In this document: one piece after another, positions 16,541-25,606 of the stretch
Numbering within the stretch: position 1 is the stretch's first letter
How the letters are laid out: each line of letters begins with the position of its first letter
DNA from: Methanobacteriota archaeon
Lineage (GTDB): Archaea > Thermoplasmatota > Thermoplasmata > UBA10834
Direction: 5' to 3'
Length of the DNA stretch: 54,166 nt
NCBI GenBank assembly: GCA_020347565.1
Contig: CP070732.1
Span: 1,912,305 to 1,966,470, forward strand
The notes under the pieces: model-generated
What the model was told of the DNA's origin: nothing
Database searches by the model: none
The model's input: only the letters and a program-made list of their open reading frames with translations
Position numbers and translations under genes: made by a program

Positions 16541-18039
16541 GCGAGATGGCTGAGGACGAGGCGGTCGGCGAGACGGCGAAGCCGCCTAAGGCGGCTGAGA
16601 AGGGCAAGGAGGACCGCCGCAGCCCAGGCACGGCTGAGGAGGACTTCCCTCTGCCTGACTGGGTGGCCGACTGGGCCCGCGAGGCCCCCAGGATAGTCGT
16701 AAGGGCGCCAGGACCGAAGAGCAAGGCTATCATCAAGATCGACAGGGAGTACGTGTCGTACGCGTACGACCGCTGCTTCACGTTCACGTTCGAGAAGGCG
16801 TCCGGCGCCTCGGTGATGGACGCGGACGGAAACGTGCTCCTGGACTTCACCGCCGGCATCGGCGTGGAGAACGCGGGATGGACGCACCCGAAGGTCGTCA
16901 AGGCCATACAGGACCAGGCCTCAAAGCTGATCCACTCGATGGCTAATGACGCATATTTCGACAAGGAGGCATTCTTCGCCAAGCTCCTGCACGAGATATC
17001 TCCCGGCAAGGCTCTGAAGGGGACGTTCTTCGGCAACAGCGGTGCCGAGGCCGTGGAGGCGGCGTTCAAGCTCTCCAGGTACTACACGAAGAGGAACGAG
17101 CACGTTGCGTTCTTCGGCTCGTACCACGGGAGAATCGGCGCTGGACTGTCGCTGACCAGCAAGCTGAAGCTTAGGTACAGCTACGGCCCCCTTCTGCCGG
17201 GCATAGTATTCACCCCGTACGCCTACTGCTACAGGTGTCCCTTCAAGCAGACGTATCCCGAGTGCGGACTGTGGTGCATGGACTACCTGGAGAACCAGGT
17301 GCTTCAGATGGGAGGCCCGACTGGCCAGATATCGTCCATAGTCGTGGAGCCGATACAGGGCGAGGGCGGCTACGTCGTGCCCCCCAAGGACTTCCTGCCG
17401 AAGCTCAAGAAGATATGCGAGTCGCAGGGTGCGCTCCTCATCATGGACGAGGTCCAGACGGGCTTTGCCAGGACGGGTCGGATGTTCGCCTGCGAGCATT
17501 TCGACGTGGTGCCCGACATACTCGTCATGGGCAAGGCGCTCGGGGGCGGCGTACCCCTCGGCGCGATCATAGCGAAGAACGAGATCATGAAGAAATGGCG
17601 GCCCGGGTCGCACTCGTCGACGTTTGGCGGGACCGCCATAACGATGGCGGCCGGCCTCGCGCACGTCCAGGCGATAATCGACGAGGACCTCGCGGACCGG
17701 GCTGAGAAGCTGGGGGCGTACGCGATGAAGCTGCTCAGGGAGATGCAGCAGCGTCGGGAGATAATCGGCGACGTCAGGGGCAAGGGCCTGATGATTGGTG
17801 TGGAGCTCGTGAAGAATCAGTACACGAAGGAGCCTCACGAGGCGACGACGGTCCAGGGCAAGTGCTGGCGCGGCGGCCTGATGACGATAACATCGGGCAT
17901 CTACGGCAATGTGTTCAGGATCGCACCGCCGCTCTGCATATCCAAGGCGCAGATCGAGAAGAGCCTCCAGATATTCGAGCAGGCGCTGAAGGACGAGGAG
18001 GAGTTCCTGAAGATCGGCACCTCCTCGCCTCCGGGTTGA
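16537..18039 (+). CDS. Class III PLP aminotransferase (4-aminobutyrate/ornithine type)
   Basis: A 500-residue fold-type I, class III aminotransferase. The first 35 residues are a charged low-complexity extension. FFGNSGAEAVEAAFKLSR, SYHGRIGAG, IMDEVQTGFARTGR and the PLP lysine K333 in MGKALGGGVPLGA are all present. The YCYRCPFKQTYPECGLWC segment is typical of archaeal and bacterial GABA-transaminase-like subgroups. Some archaeal relatives are omega-transaminases and some are amino acid racemases; sequence alone does not decide. The coupled ferredoxin and upstream AOR favour a transaminase making an aldehyde that the AOR oxidises (inference). Confidence 0.9.
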   Translation: MSEMAEDEAVGETAKPPKAAEKGKEDRRSPGTAEEDFPLPDWVADWAREAPRIVVRAPGPKSKAIIKIDREYVSYAYDRCFTFTFEKASGASVMDADGNVLLDFTAGIGVENAGWTHPKVVKAIQDQASKLIHSMANDAYFDKEAFFAKLLHEISPGKALKGTFFGNSGAEAVEAAFKLSRYYTKRNEHVAFFGSYHGRIGAGLSLTSKLKLRYSYGPLLPGIVFTPYAYCYRCPFKQTYPECGLWCMDYLENQVLQMGGPTGQISSIVVEPIQGEGGYVVPPKDFLPKLKKICESQGALLIMDEVQTGFARTGRMFACEHFDVVPDILVMGKALGGGVPLGAIIAKNEIMKKWRPGSHSSTFGGTAITMAAGLAHVQAIIDEDLADRAEKLGAYAMKLLREMQQRREIIGDVRGKGLMIGVELVKNQYTKEPHEATTVQGKCWRGGLMTITSGIYGNVFRIAPPLCISKAQIEKSLQIFEQALKDEEEFLKIGTSSPPG

Positions 18040-18112
18040 GCGCGCGCGGGCGAGCGTACGCGTTCTGGCGGCAGGCAGGTGCGCGAGAGCACATGAACAC
18101 ACATGAGAAAGC

Positions 18113-18121
18113 CATTTATAC
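18113..18121 (+). promoter_or_regulatory. TATA box of the small membrane protein gene
   Basis: GAAAGC followed by CATTTATAC is centred 24-27 bases before the tandem ATG codons at 18141 and 18144, predicting a leaderless message. Confidence 0.6.
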
Positions 18122-18140
18122 GACCAATTCATTGGGCGCG

Positions 18141-18365
18141 ATGATGGCAGAGGGCGAAGGCTCCGAGTTTCAGAGGAAGGCCACCCTGGGCTTCTTCGTG
18201 GCGCTCCTCGCCGCGGGCATCCTGATATACTGGGGCTGGGGGCTGATGTACGGAACGTGGTATCCTTTTGACCGGGATGCCATCGCGATATACACGATAT
18301 ACACCCCTCTGATAGCCTTCGGGGTCATCGGAATCCTCTTGTTCCGGAAGAAGCCCTCGCGCTGA
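18141..18365 (+). CDS. Small two-helix membrane protein
   Basis: A 74-residue protein (73 if the second ATG is used). A short acidic N-terminus precedes two hydrophobic segments: LGFFVALLAAGILIYWGWGL and, after a loop with Trp, Tyr and Asp, YTPLIAFGVIGILLF, ending in a basic KKPSR tail. I recognise no family. It has its own leaderless promoter, so its position after the aminotransferase need not mean co-function. It is convergent with proS, ten bases away. Confidence 0.75.
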   Translation: MMAEGEGSEFQRKATLGFFVALLAAGILIYWGWGLMYGTWYPFDRDAIAIYTIYTPLIAFGVIGILLFRKKPSR

Positions 18366-18374
18366 CGCAGCCGC

Positions 18375-19772
18375 TCACATGGCCCTGGCGATGTAGACTG
18401 GCGACGACGCCTTCTTGCCGCAGACGACGCACGTACCGTCGAAACCCTCGTCTTCCACTGGTATGCCTATTATGTTCCTGTCAGTGCGGTCCTCTATCAC
18501 GTGTCCGCACTCCTCGTCCCCGCACCAACCGAGCCTGATCAGCTTCTCGGGAAGGTCGTCTAGTGATTCCGCGTCGACGGTGTCGTCTTCCATCCTCTGC
18601 TGCGCCCTCGAGAGCATTTCCGTCGATATGTCGACCAGCGTCTGCAGGACGTCCTGCGCGACCTCCGCCCTGTTCTTCAGCGACTTCTCCCCTGTGTCCC
18701 TCCGGACATAGGTGACCACACCCTTCTCCATGTCCTTCCTGCCGATCTCAAGGCGCAGTGGGACGCCTTTGAGTTCCCAGTCATAGTACTTGGCGCCCGG
18801 CCTCACGTCCCTGTCGTCCAGGAACACGCGCACGCCGGCGCGTTTGACATCGTCCTGCAGTTCCGCCGCAGCCCTGTTGACCTCTTCGGACGCCCCCTTC
18901 GCGAGAACGGGGACGACGACCACCTGAACCGGCGCGACATCTGGCGGAAGCAGCAAGCCCTTGTCGTCTCCGTGGACCGCGACCATCGCCCCGAGGAGCC
19001 TCTCGCTCATCCCATAGGTCGTCTGATGGACGTGCCTGTGCTCACCGTCCTCGTCTTCGTACTCGATTCCGTAGGGCTTCGAGAAGTTCTCCCTGTACTG
19101 GTGTATCGAGCCGAGCTGGAGGGTCCTTCCGTTCGGCAGGACCGTGTCGATGCCGACCGTGTAGTCCGCGCCGGGGAACTTGTCCCAGTCTGTCCTCCTG
19201 AGGAGCCTGTAGGGGACGCACCATCTCTTCGCCAGGCGGTCAAGTATCTCGTAGTCCTCCCTGACCTGTCTCTCGGCGTCCTCGAAATCGGCGTGGCAGG
19301 TGTGGGACTCGAAGAAGTGTATCTCCCTGACCCTGATGAACGCCCTCGTCTGCTTCGTCTCGTATCTGAATGTGTTGACTATCTGATAGGTCTTCAGGGG
19401 CAGGTCGGCGTGCGACCTGACCCAGAGCGCGAATATCGGGTACATCGCGGTCTCGCTCGTCGGCCGGAGCAACAGCTTCACGTCGAGGGGGTTGAGCCCG
19501 GCGTGTGTCACCCAGAACACCTCGGCGTCGAACCCCTTGATGTGCTCCTTCTCCTTTGAGAACTGGTCCGCGGGGATCAGCAGGGGGAAGCAGACCTCGT
19601 CGTGGCCCGTCCCGTCCAGCTCCTCGCGGATCTGGGTGTCGATGGCCCTCATTATCTTCCATCCGTAGGGGGTCCATACGTTCATCCCCTTGACTGGGTA
19701 TCGCTTGTCCGTGAGGTTGGTGCGCTCCACAATCTCGTTGTACCACTCGCTGAAGTCCTCTGCCTTCTTCAT
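18375..19772 (-). CDS. proS: Prolyl-tRNA synthetase, archaeal/eukaryotic type
   Basis: A 465-residue class II synthetase. Motif 2 (NTFRYETKQTRAFIRVREIHFFE) and motif 3 (PLRLEIGRKDMEKG is in the anticodon-binding domain) are recognisable, along with PTSETAMYPIFALW. The C-terminal zinc domain of archaeal ProRS is present, with cysteines in WCGDEECGHV and GTCVVCGKK. It ends YIARAM, where the family usually ends in an aromatic residue. A TATA-like CTACATAAG on the minus strand (about 19798-19806) suggests a near-leaderless start. Confidence 0.97.
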   Translation of the reverse strand: MKKAEDFSEWYNEIVERTNLTDKRYPVKGMNVWTPYGWKIMRAIDTQIREELDGTGHDEVCFPLLIPADQFSKEKEHIKGFDAEVFWVTHAGLNPLDVKLLLRPTSETAMYPIFALWVRSHADLPLKTYQIVNTFRYETKQTRAFIRVREIHFFESHTCHADFEDAERQVREDYEILDRLAKRWCVPYRLLRRTDWDKFPGADYTVGIDTVLPNGRTLQLGSIHQYRENFSKPYGIEYEDEDGEHRHVHQTTYGMSERLLGAMVAVHGDDKGLLLPPDVAPVQVVVVPVLAKGASEEVNRAAAELQDDVKRAGVRVFLDDRDVRPGAKYYDWELKGVPLRLEIGRKDMEKGVVTYVRRDTGEKSLKNRAEVAQDVLQTLVDISTEMLSRAQQRMEDDTVDAESLDDLPEKLIRLGWCGDEECGHVIEDRTDRNIIGIPVEDEGFDGTCVVCGKKASSPVYIARAM

Positions 19773-19820
19773 TTCAGCTCCCAGAATCGGAGCGGGACTT
19801 ATGTAGCTTTTGGTGTCCTG

Positions 19821-20678
19821 CTACCGTTCCTGTATTGTCCTGGCTATCTGCGATGCGACCGTCATCGCCGTTGTGGGATTCTCTATCGTGTCGGTCGAGT
19901 AGACCTCGTCGCAGACGGCTCTGAGCTTCGCGATCGCGCCGCCCGCGAAGACGCCGTGCGTGCAGACCGCCGTGATCTCATTCGCGCCCTGATTCCTCAG
20001 CTGCTCGGCCGCCCTGACGATCGTCCCTCCGGTCGATATGATGTCGTCGACTATCGCGACCTTCCTGCCGGAGACATCCAAGGATTTCGGCGTCATCATG
20101 ACCGTCTCACCGTTCAGCCGCTCCTTCACGAGGAAGTCCGAATCGCAGCCGACGACTTCCGCCACGTGCTCGGCGTTGTCCCGTCTGCCCTCGTCTGGGG
20201 ACAACACGAGCTCCGCCCCCTGTTCCCTCAGGAATCCCCCGATCTCGGCATGCCCTGACACGTTGTGCGCGTCCACGCCTTCGAACCACGACATCACGCT
20301 CGCGGCGTGGACATCGACCGTCAGGAATCGGTCGGTCGTCGCGGATATCGCACGCGCCAGCGCACGTGCGCTTACGGGCTCGCCCTCATTGAACTTCTTG
20401 TCCTGACGCGCGTAGCCGAAGTATGGCGCGACGGTCGTGACGGAAGCCATCCCGAGGTCGGCGACCGCGTCCTGTAGAAGCAGCAGCTCGATGATGTTCC
20501 GGTCCGGGCAGGTCGTCTGGACTATGACGACTTCTTCCCCGGCCAGGTCGCCTTCGATCCGCAAGTAGCATTCGTCATCCGGAAACCTGGCGACCTCCAC
20601 ATGCGCGAGGCCGGCCCCCAGTTGTCCCGCGAGCTCCTTCGCCAGGCTCCTCGAAGCTGATCCCCCAACAACCTGCAT
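19821..20678 (-). CDS. prs: Ribose-phosphate pyrophosphokinase
   Basis: A 285-residue PRPP synthetase, feeding purine, pyrimidine and cofactor synthesis. YFGYARQDKKFNEGEPVSAR carries the ATP loop, TVDVHAASVMSWFEG the metal-binding histidine region, and VAIVDDIISTGGTIV the PRPP loop. I placed the start at ATG 20678 (MQVVGGSASRSLAKEL), which matches the family N-terminus and length; an in-frame ATG at 20711 would add 11 residues. It is divergent from herA and shares a short AT-rich promoter zone near 20745-20762. Confidence 0.95.
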   Translation of the reverse strand: MQVVGGSASRSLAKELAGQLGAGLAHVEVARFPDDECYLRIEGDLAGEEVVIVQTTCPDRNIIELLLLQDAVADLGMASVTTVAPYFGYARQDKKFNEGEPVSARALARAISATTDRFLTVDVHAASVMSWFEGVDAHNVSGHAEIGGFLREQGAELVLSPDEGRRDNAEHVAEVVGCDSDFLVKERLNGETVMMTPKSLDVSGRKVAIVDDIISTGGTIVRAAEQLRNQGANEITAVCTHGVFAGGAIAKLRAVCDEVYSTDTIENPTTAMTVASQIARTIQER

Positions 20679-20794
20679 GCTATCGGTCGACGGAACGTCA
20701 TCCGTTCTCATATAACTTGACGCTTCCCGGCCACTGGAACCGGGCTACGAAACAATTAATAGAAGAGATGGTCATATTGGGAAATCGAGATGGG

Positions 20795-22396
20795 ATGCAG
20801 TTGAACGAGAGCACTGACCAGATGGAACCATCGACGGCCGAGGCCGGCGCGACGGTCCCCGGAATCGCGGACGACACCCAACCTGAGCCCCCGAAGGAGG
20901 CTCGAACCAGGCACCCCCGCGCGAAGGATCACAGAGAGGTCGAGCCCGTCGGCATCATATACGGCAACGTGGGCACGCTCAAGTTCAACATGGTCGTCGT
21001 ATCCCCCCTCGAGAAGATGGAGTTCGTCCAGATAAGGCACGGCATTCACGGGCACCTCCTCGGGCAGGTCTCTGAGATCGAGCGCAGGACCAACCTCACG
21101 ACCGACGGCGTGAAGTCGATGAAGCACGGTTCCCCCGTCGAGATAGAGGAGAAGGAGATAGCGACGGTATCCGTCGTCGGATACCGTGACGACAGGAACC
21201 TGCTTCAGACGCCGCGGACCCCGCTCAAGGCGGGGGAGCAGGTATTCCGGGCGGAGGAGGAGCTGATTAAGAGCGTCGTCGGCATACGGGAGCACACTGA
21301 CTCCGGCGCTTACGTGGGCCTGCTCTCAGGACACGACGTTCGTGTGGAGCTCGACATAAACCTCCTGGTACAGAAGCACGTCTGCATCCTCAGCAAAACG
21401 GGCGGGGGGAAGTCCTACTGCTCAGGCGCACTTGTCGAGGAGTTCATGAAGCACAAGGTCACCGTCTGCGTCATCGACCCCCACGGCGAGTACTCCACCA
21501 TGCGGAAGAAGGGCACGATCAAGAAGACGCACAGGGATTTCGGCGTCAAACCGAAGGGATACAACGACAAGATAGTCGAGTTCGCCACGGATACGAACCT
21601 CAACAAGCACGCACGCCCGCTCAAGTTCACGCTTCACAACCTGGACGCGAGGGAGATCCTCGGGCTGACGAACACCAAGAACGTGAGGTCTTACCTTACC
21701 ATGCTGCGGAGGGCGATCGACGGCCTGCGGGACGCCAAGGAGAACTACTCGATAACCGACATCATATCGATATTGGAGGCCAACAACGAGCCGTCCAGCG
21801 CAGCATTGATCACAGAGCTCGAGTACCTGAACGAGATAGAGGTCTTCGCAGAGCAGGGGACGAAGATAGACGAGCTGATACAGAAGGGCAAGACGACGAT
21901 CATAAACCTTAGGGGCACGCCGCCGGACATGCAGGAGCTCATAGTGAACAGGATCGGTAACGCGCTATTCGAGCTACGGAAGGTAGGCAAGATACCGCCC
22001 ATGATGCTCGTAGTTGAGGAGGCGCACAACTTCTGCCCGCAACAGGGCCAGGTCGCGTGCTCAAAGGTCTTCAGGACGATCGCTTCCGAGGGCAGGAAGT
22101 TCGGCCTGGGCCTTCTCATCATATCGCAGAGGCCTGCGAAGGTGGACAAGAACGTGCTGAGCCAGTGCAACACGCAGATAATACTCAAGGTCAACAATCC
22201 GAACGACCTCAAGGCGATCGCTTCGTCGATCGAGGGCCTGACGGAGGGCATGGAGGACGAGATACAGCGGCTTCCGATAGGCACCGCGATTGTGACGGGA
22301 GGCGGCGTTTCAATGCCGCTGTTCGTCGATGTTCGGCCGAGGGAGTCGCAGCACGGCGGAGAGAGCGTCGAGATAATCCCCGCCAGAAGGATGTAG
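20795..22396 (+). CDS. herA: HerA-type hexameric ATPase (HAS-barrel plus DUF87)
   Basis: A 533-residue HerA-family ATPase. An N-terminal HAS barrel (PVGIIYGNVGTLKFNMVV onwards) is followed by a Walker A motif SKTGGGKSYC near residue 200 and Walker B MMLVVEEAHNFCP. GRKFGLGLLIISQRPAKVD is a typical HerA/FtsK-superfamily segment. HerA hexamers drive DNA-end resection with the NurA nuclease, which is not encoded here. The first 40 residues are polar and poorly conserved, so the start is uncertain (ATG 20768 or 20717 are in frame). A TATA-like AATTAATAG near 20752-20760 supports 20795. The DUF357 gene follows four bases later. Confidence 0.92.
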   Translation: MQLNESTDQMEPSTAEAGATVPGIADDTQPEPPKEARTRHPRAKDHREVEPVGIIYGNVGTLKFNMVVVSPLEKMEFVQIRHGIHGHLLGQVSEIERRTNLTTDGVKSMKHGSPVEIEEKEIATVSVVGYRDDRNLLQTPRTPLKAGEQVFRAEEELIKSVVGIREHTDSGAYVGLLSGHDVRVELDINLLVQKHVCILSKTGGGKSYCSGALVEEFMKHKVTVCVIDPHGEYSTMRKKGTIKKTHRDFGVKPKGYNDKIVEFATDTNLNKHARPLKFTLHNLDAREILGLTNTKNVRSYLTMLRRAIDGLRDAKENYSITDIISILEANNEPSSAALITELEYLNEIEVFAEQGTKIDELIQKGKTTIINLRGTPPDMQELIVNRIGNALFELRKVGKIPPMMLVVEEAHNFCPQQGQVACSKVFRTIASEGRKFGLGLLIISQRPAKVDKNVLSQCNTQIILKVNNPNDLKAIASSIEGLTEGMEDEIQRLPIGTAIVTGGGVSMPLFVDVRPRESQHGGESVEIIPARRM

Positions 22397-22400
22397 ACTG

Positions 22401-22703
22401 ATGGCCCCTGGCGAGTGCACGATGACCGTTGAGCGCGTCGAGAGATACCTGTCGATCACATCCAAGGCGCTGTCGAAGCTGGAGGTCGCCGCGCCTGAGA
22501 GGTCGTTCAACAGGCGCCTTGCGGACGACTTCCTTTCGATGGCCAGGTCATACTACGACGACGCGAAGGAGTTCGCCCGGAAGGGAGAGCTGGTGAACGC
22601 GTTCGCGTGCGTCAACTATGCCCACGGCTGGCTCGACTGCGGCGCCAGGATAGGTCTGTTCGACGTCGGGGCCGATGACAAGCTCTTCACCCTGTACGAG
22701 TGA
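22401..22703 (+). CDS. DUF357 family protein
   Basis: A 100-residue helical protein matching the archaeal DUF357 pattern, with FARKGELVNAFACVNYAHGWLDCGARIGLF as its best-conserved part. Its function is unknown. It sits four bases after herA and is likely co-transcribed; DUF357 proteins are often found near information-processing genes. An ATG at 22422 would shorten it by seven residues and also looks acceptable. Confidence 0.85.
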   Translation: MAPGECTMTVERVERYLSITSKALSKLEVAAPERSFNRRLADDFLSMARSYYDDAKEFARKGELVNAFACVNYAHGWLDCGARIGLFDVGADDKLFTLYE

Positions 22704-22712
22704 CCTGCCCTG

Positions 22713-23588
22713 CTAACGCTCGCACCGTCGCACCAGCCGAGGCCCTTCGATGTCGACTGCGCAGTGGAACACCTCTCCCAGGGCCGACAGGGCCTCCGTT
22801 GAACGCTCCCCTGCACCTACCGCGAACACCGAGTTGCCGAGCATGGACATGCTGGCGATGCCCGGCGGCCCGACGAGGTCAATCACTGACAGGACCTCGG
22901 CCGAAGCCAGCCCTGTCTCTTTGGCGAATGACCTCGATAGCCGCATCATGTTGTGGAGCGTAGGGTCGGCCAGGAGTTCGTCGACTTTCGGGGCGCCCTG
23001 CGCGTTGATCCTCGAGACGGTCTCCGAGTCGTCCAGCACGTTCGCTGTGTTCAGAGGCGTCCCGACGACCACCAGGGCCAAGTCGGGGCGCCCGTCTATC
23101 CGTTCGACCCTGCCGACGGGCGGGAGGCCCGCCCGCTCTCTGACGGCGATTCCGCCACGGTGCAGCGCGGAGACGTCGCCCAGACCGCCGCCCAGTTGTA
23201 CCTCGGCCACGTGCGCGGCCTCGAACGCCTTGTACCTGTCCAGACCGAGCACGTCACACAGCGCGAGGCTGGCAGACAGCGCCCCTGCAGCGCTCATACC
23301 GAACCCTTGTCTCTCAGGGAGATCGAGCGATGTGACGACGGAAACAGAGAGCGGTCTATTGCCGATGAGCAGTTCCACGGCTCTTCTGGTCACGGGCGCA
23401 TCGCTTCTGAAGCCGTTCAGATCGACCTCGAACACCGGCTCGTCCGAGCTATCGACCTCCACGTCGCTCACGGCACCGAGCGATAGGCACATGCCCGCTC
23501 CTCTCGACCCAGTCGACAAGACATTATCGGTCCGCCGTATATCGAAGAAGCCCGTGACATGGCCCGGGCAGAACGCCCTTGACTTCAT
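22713..23588 (-). CDS. Pantoate kinase (GHMP family)
   Basis: A 291-residue GHMP kinase of the archaeal pantoate kinase type. In archaea PoK phosphorylates pantoate before condensation with beta-alanine, replacing the bacterial PanC route to CoA. The N-terminus AFCPGHVTGFFDI and the phosphate-binding loop ERQGFGMSAAGALSASLAL fit this family. It ends close to the coaBC gene on the same strand, four bases upstream, so two CoA-pathway steps are encoded together. Phosphopantothenate synthetase is not in the window. Confidence 0.88.
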   Translation of the reverse strand: MKSRAFCPGHVTGFFDIRRTDNVLSTGSRGAGMCLSLGAVSDVEVDSSDEPVFEVDLNGFRSDAPVTRRAVELLIGNRPLSVSVVTSLDLPERQGFGMSAAGALSASLALCDVLGLDRYKAFEAAHVAEVQLGGGLGDVSALHRGGIAVRERAGLPPVGRVERIDGRPDLALVVVGTPLNTANVLDDSETVSRINAQGAPKVDELLADPTLHNMMRLSRSFAKETGLASAEVLSVIDLVGPPGIASMSMLGNSVFAVGAGERSTEALSALGEVFHCAVDIEGPRLVRRCER

Positions 23589-23592
23589 ACGA

Positions 23593-24783
23593 TCATCCCT
23601 TGGATGCGCGGTCCAGGACCTCGTCGGCGACGTCCGCCTTCGTCCCGACCACTTTCTGGGACGAGCCGTCGCGCTCGACGACTATGACGCGCGTCTTTCC
23701 AGGGGTGACGTCGCGGATGTCGTTCGCCACGACGAAGGAGCATCCCGCTCTCTCCATCAAAGCGACGGCCTCCGAGACAAGTTCGGAATCCTTGACGCGC
23801 GAGCCAGCTTTGAACCCGACGAGCACCTTCGCCCGCACCTCATCAATCAGCTTCGGATTTCTCCTGAGCGTCATGCTGAGCGAATCCTCCTGCGAGGATA
23901 CCTTGCCGTCGACCCTTTCTGGCGAGTAGTCCGACACGGCGGCCGGGAAGAGGACTATGTCCCACTCGTCCGCCTCGCGGATCATCTTCCCCAGGCTCTC
24001 GGCGCTCGTGAAGCGCCGTGTCCTCATGTATGTCGGCACCGGGGCCTCGATCCTTCCCAGCCAGAGTTCGACATCCGCGCTGCGTTCAGCAGCGGCCTTC
24101 GCCAGTTCGATGCCGGTCTCCCCTGAGCTCCTGTTCGTGATCACCCGTATGTCATCGAAAGGTTCCTCCGTGGAGCCGGCTATCACGAGCACCTTCTTCC
24201 CGCGGAGGTCTCCCTTGCCGATGCGCGAAAGCACCGCCGAGAGTATCCTGTCGATGTCCGGCATCTTGGCCTTGGACTCCTCCATCTTGGGCTCGAGGAC
24301 GACGACGCCGGATTCCCTGAGCTTCCTGATGTTGGCCGTCACGATCCCGTGGTTGATCATCGAACCGTGCATGGCGGGGACGACCACGACGGGTATCCCC
24401 GCGCCGATCGCGGTCGTGGCGAAAGTCGTGACCGTGGTGTCGTCGATCCCGCAGGCCATCTTGGATATGGTGTTTGCCGTGGTCGGGGCTATGAGCAGCA
24501 GGTCAGCCCTGTCGGGCACATCCCCGCACAGCGCCACGTGCTGCACGCCACCGTCTATCTCGGTTATGACAGGGTTGCCCGAGGCGAACTCCATAGCATA
24601 TGGATGGACGACCTTGGCGGCGTCCTTAGAGAGAACCACGTGCACTGCCGCGCCGTGCCTAATCAGCTCCCTGCACAGCCTCACCGACTCGACGGCAGCT
24701 ATGCTACCTGTGATTCCAAGGACGATCCTCCGCCCCTTCAGCTTCTCACTGCTCGCGCATCTGATCTGGTCCGCAGGGTGCAT
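23593..24783 (-). CDS. coaBC: Bifunctional phosphopantothenoylcysteine synthetase/decarboxylase
   Basis: A 396-residue CoaBC. The N-terminal flavoprotein decarboxylase half (about residues 15-185) has GITGSIAAVESVRL, the histidine in VQHVALCGD, and VVPAMHGSM. The C-terminal synthetase half starts near 190 with KVLVIAGSTEEPFDDIRVITN and has FPAAVSDYSP and ILVGFKAGS-like segments. It adds cysteine to 4-phosphopantothenate and decarboxylates the product. The start at ATG 24783 lies about 28 bases from a TATA box that overlaps the end of tmk, so the message is probably leaderless. Confidence 0.95.
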   Translation of the reverse strand: MHPADQIRCASSEKLKGRRIVLGITGSIAAVESVRLCRELIRHGAAVHVVLSKDAAKVVHPYAMEFASGNPVITEIDGGVQHVALCGDVPDRADLLLIAPTTANTISKMACGIDDTTVTTFATTAIGAGIPVVVVPAMHGSMINHGIVTANIRKLRESGVVVLEPKMEESKAKMPDIDRILSAVLSRIGKGDLRGKKVLVIAGSTEEPFDDIRVITNRSSGETGIELAKAAAERSADVELWLGRIEAPVPTYMRTRRFTSAESLGKMIREADEWDIVLFPAAVSDYSPERVDGKVSSQEDSLSMTLRRNPKLIDEVRAKVLVGFKAGSRVKDSELVSEAVALMERAGCSFVVANDIRDVTPGKTRVIVVERDGSSQKVVGTKADVADEVLDRASKG

Positions 24784-24808
24784 TGGACTATGTCCCACGC
24801 ATCTGCCG

Positions 24809-24817
24809 CTATTAAAC
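24809..24817 (-). promoter_or_regulatory. TATA box of coaBC inside the tmk stop region
   Basis: On the minus strand the sequence reads GTTTAATAG; its TAA is the tmk stop codon. Centred about 30 bases before the coaBC ATG, it is positioned for a leaderless transcript, so the last codons of tmk double as promoter. Confidence 0.55.
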
Positions 24818-25405
24818 GTTGCTGCGCTCCACGGCGGCCAAGGCGTCCTCCACAACCTCCGCCAAGGGACGCTCGGCGTCTATCTGGACGATCGTATCGT
24901 CGCTTCGCGCCAGTCTCCGGTAGTTGTCCTGGACGTCCTTGAGGAAGTCCAGTTGCTCGAACCTCGACGTCCAGCCCCTTCCCCCTATCCTCCGGAAGGC
25001 GGTCTCGGGGCTCACCAGCAGGAGCAGGGTGACATCGGGACGGGCTGAGATCCTCAGGTTCGCGTCGAGGAGCCAGTTGAAATTGTCCCCAAGCGACCAG
25101 AGCCTCAGATGCGCGGTCTGATACGCCACTGTGGAGTGGTAGTATCTGTCGCATACGACGGTCTTTCCCTGCTCCAGGAGCCCGTTGATCTCGAGCGTGT
25201 GCTGCGCCCTGTCGGCCATGAACAGAAGGGCGTCCAGGTAAGGGCTGACATCGCCCTTCTCTCCCTTTCTCACGGCCTTGCCTATCCAGGAATCGGTCGG
25301 CTCCCGCGTCAGTACAGCGTCGTCCCCCATCGACTCGGCGATACTGGCCGCGACGCTGCTCTTGCCGCACCCGTCTATCCCTTCCACCACGATGAAGCGC
25401 GCCAT
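24812..25405 (-). CDS. tmk: Thymidylate kinase
   Basis: A 197-residue dTMP kinase. The P-loop VEGIDGCGKSS is at residues 7-17, and the TREPTDSWIGKAVR and CDRYYHSTVAYQ motifs follow. Length is normal. ATG 25405 gives the family N-terminus MARFIVVEGIDG; a longer open frame upstream has no support. A TATA-like GTTATCTAC on the minus strand (25433-25441) is about 30 bases upstream, consistent with a leaderless start. Confidence 0.96.
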   Translation of the reverse strand: MARFIVVEGIDGCGKSSVAASIAESMGDDAVLTREPTDSWIGKAVRKGEKGDVSPYLDALLFMADRAQHTLEINGLLEQGKTVVCDRYYHSTVAYQTAHLRLWSLGDNFNWLLDANLRISARPDVTLLLLVSPETAFRRIGGRGWTSRFEQLDFLKDVQDNYRRLARSDDTIVQIDAERPLAEVVEDALAAVERSNV

Positions 25406-25553
25406 GTGCGGCCGCTCTGATGGACGCCTGCCGTAGATAACTCTTTGCTGGAAGGCGTTCACGAGCGCGCGTGCGCAGCCAGACGCCCGCCAGCCGACAC
25501 GGCCTCGCGCTTTGGCGAAATGTGTACACCCGCGTCTGCTGGGTCTGCTGGCA

Positions 25554-25564
25554 GAGTATAAGTA
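25554..25564 (+). promoter_or_regulatory. TATA box of the RAM-domain gene
   Basis: GAGTATAAGTA predicts transcription near 25584; the leader then carries AAGGTGAT as a ribosome site before the GTG at 25607. Confidence 0.6.
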
Positions 25565-25606
25565 GAGCCAAGGCGCTTACACAGCTTCCAAGGTGATACG
25601 CTGGTA

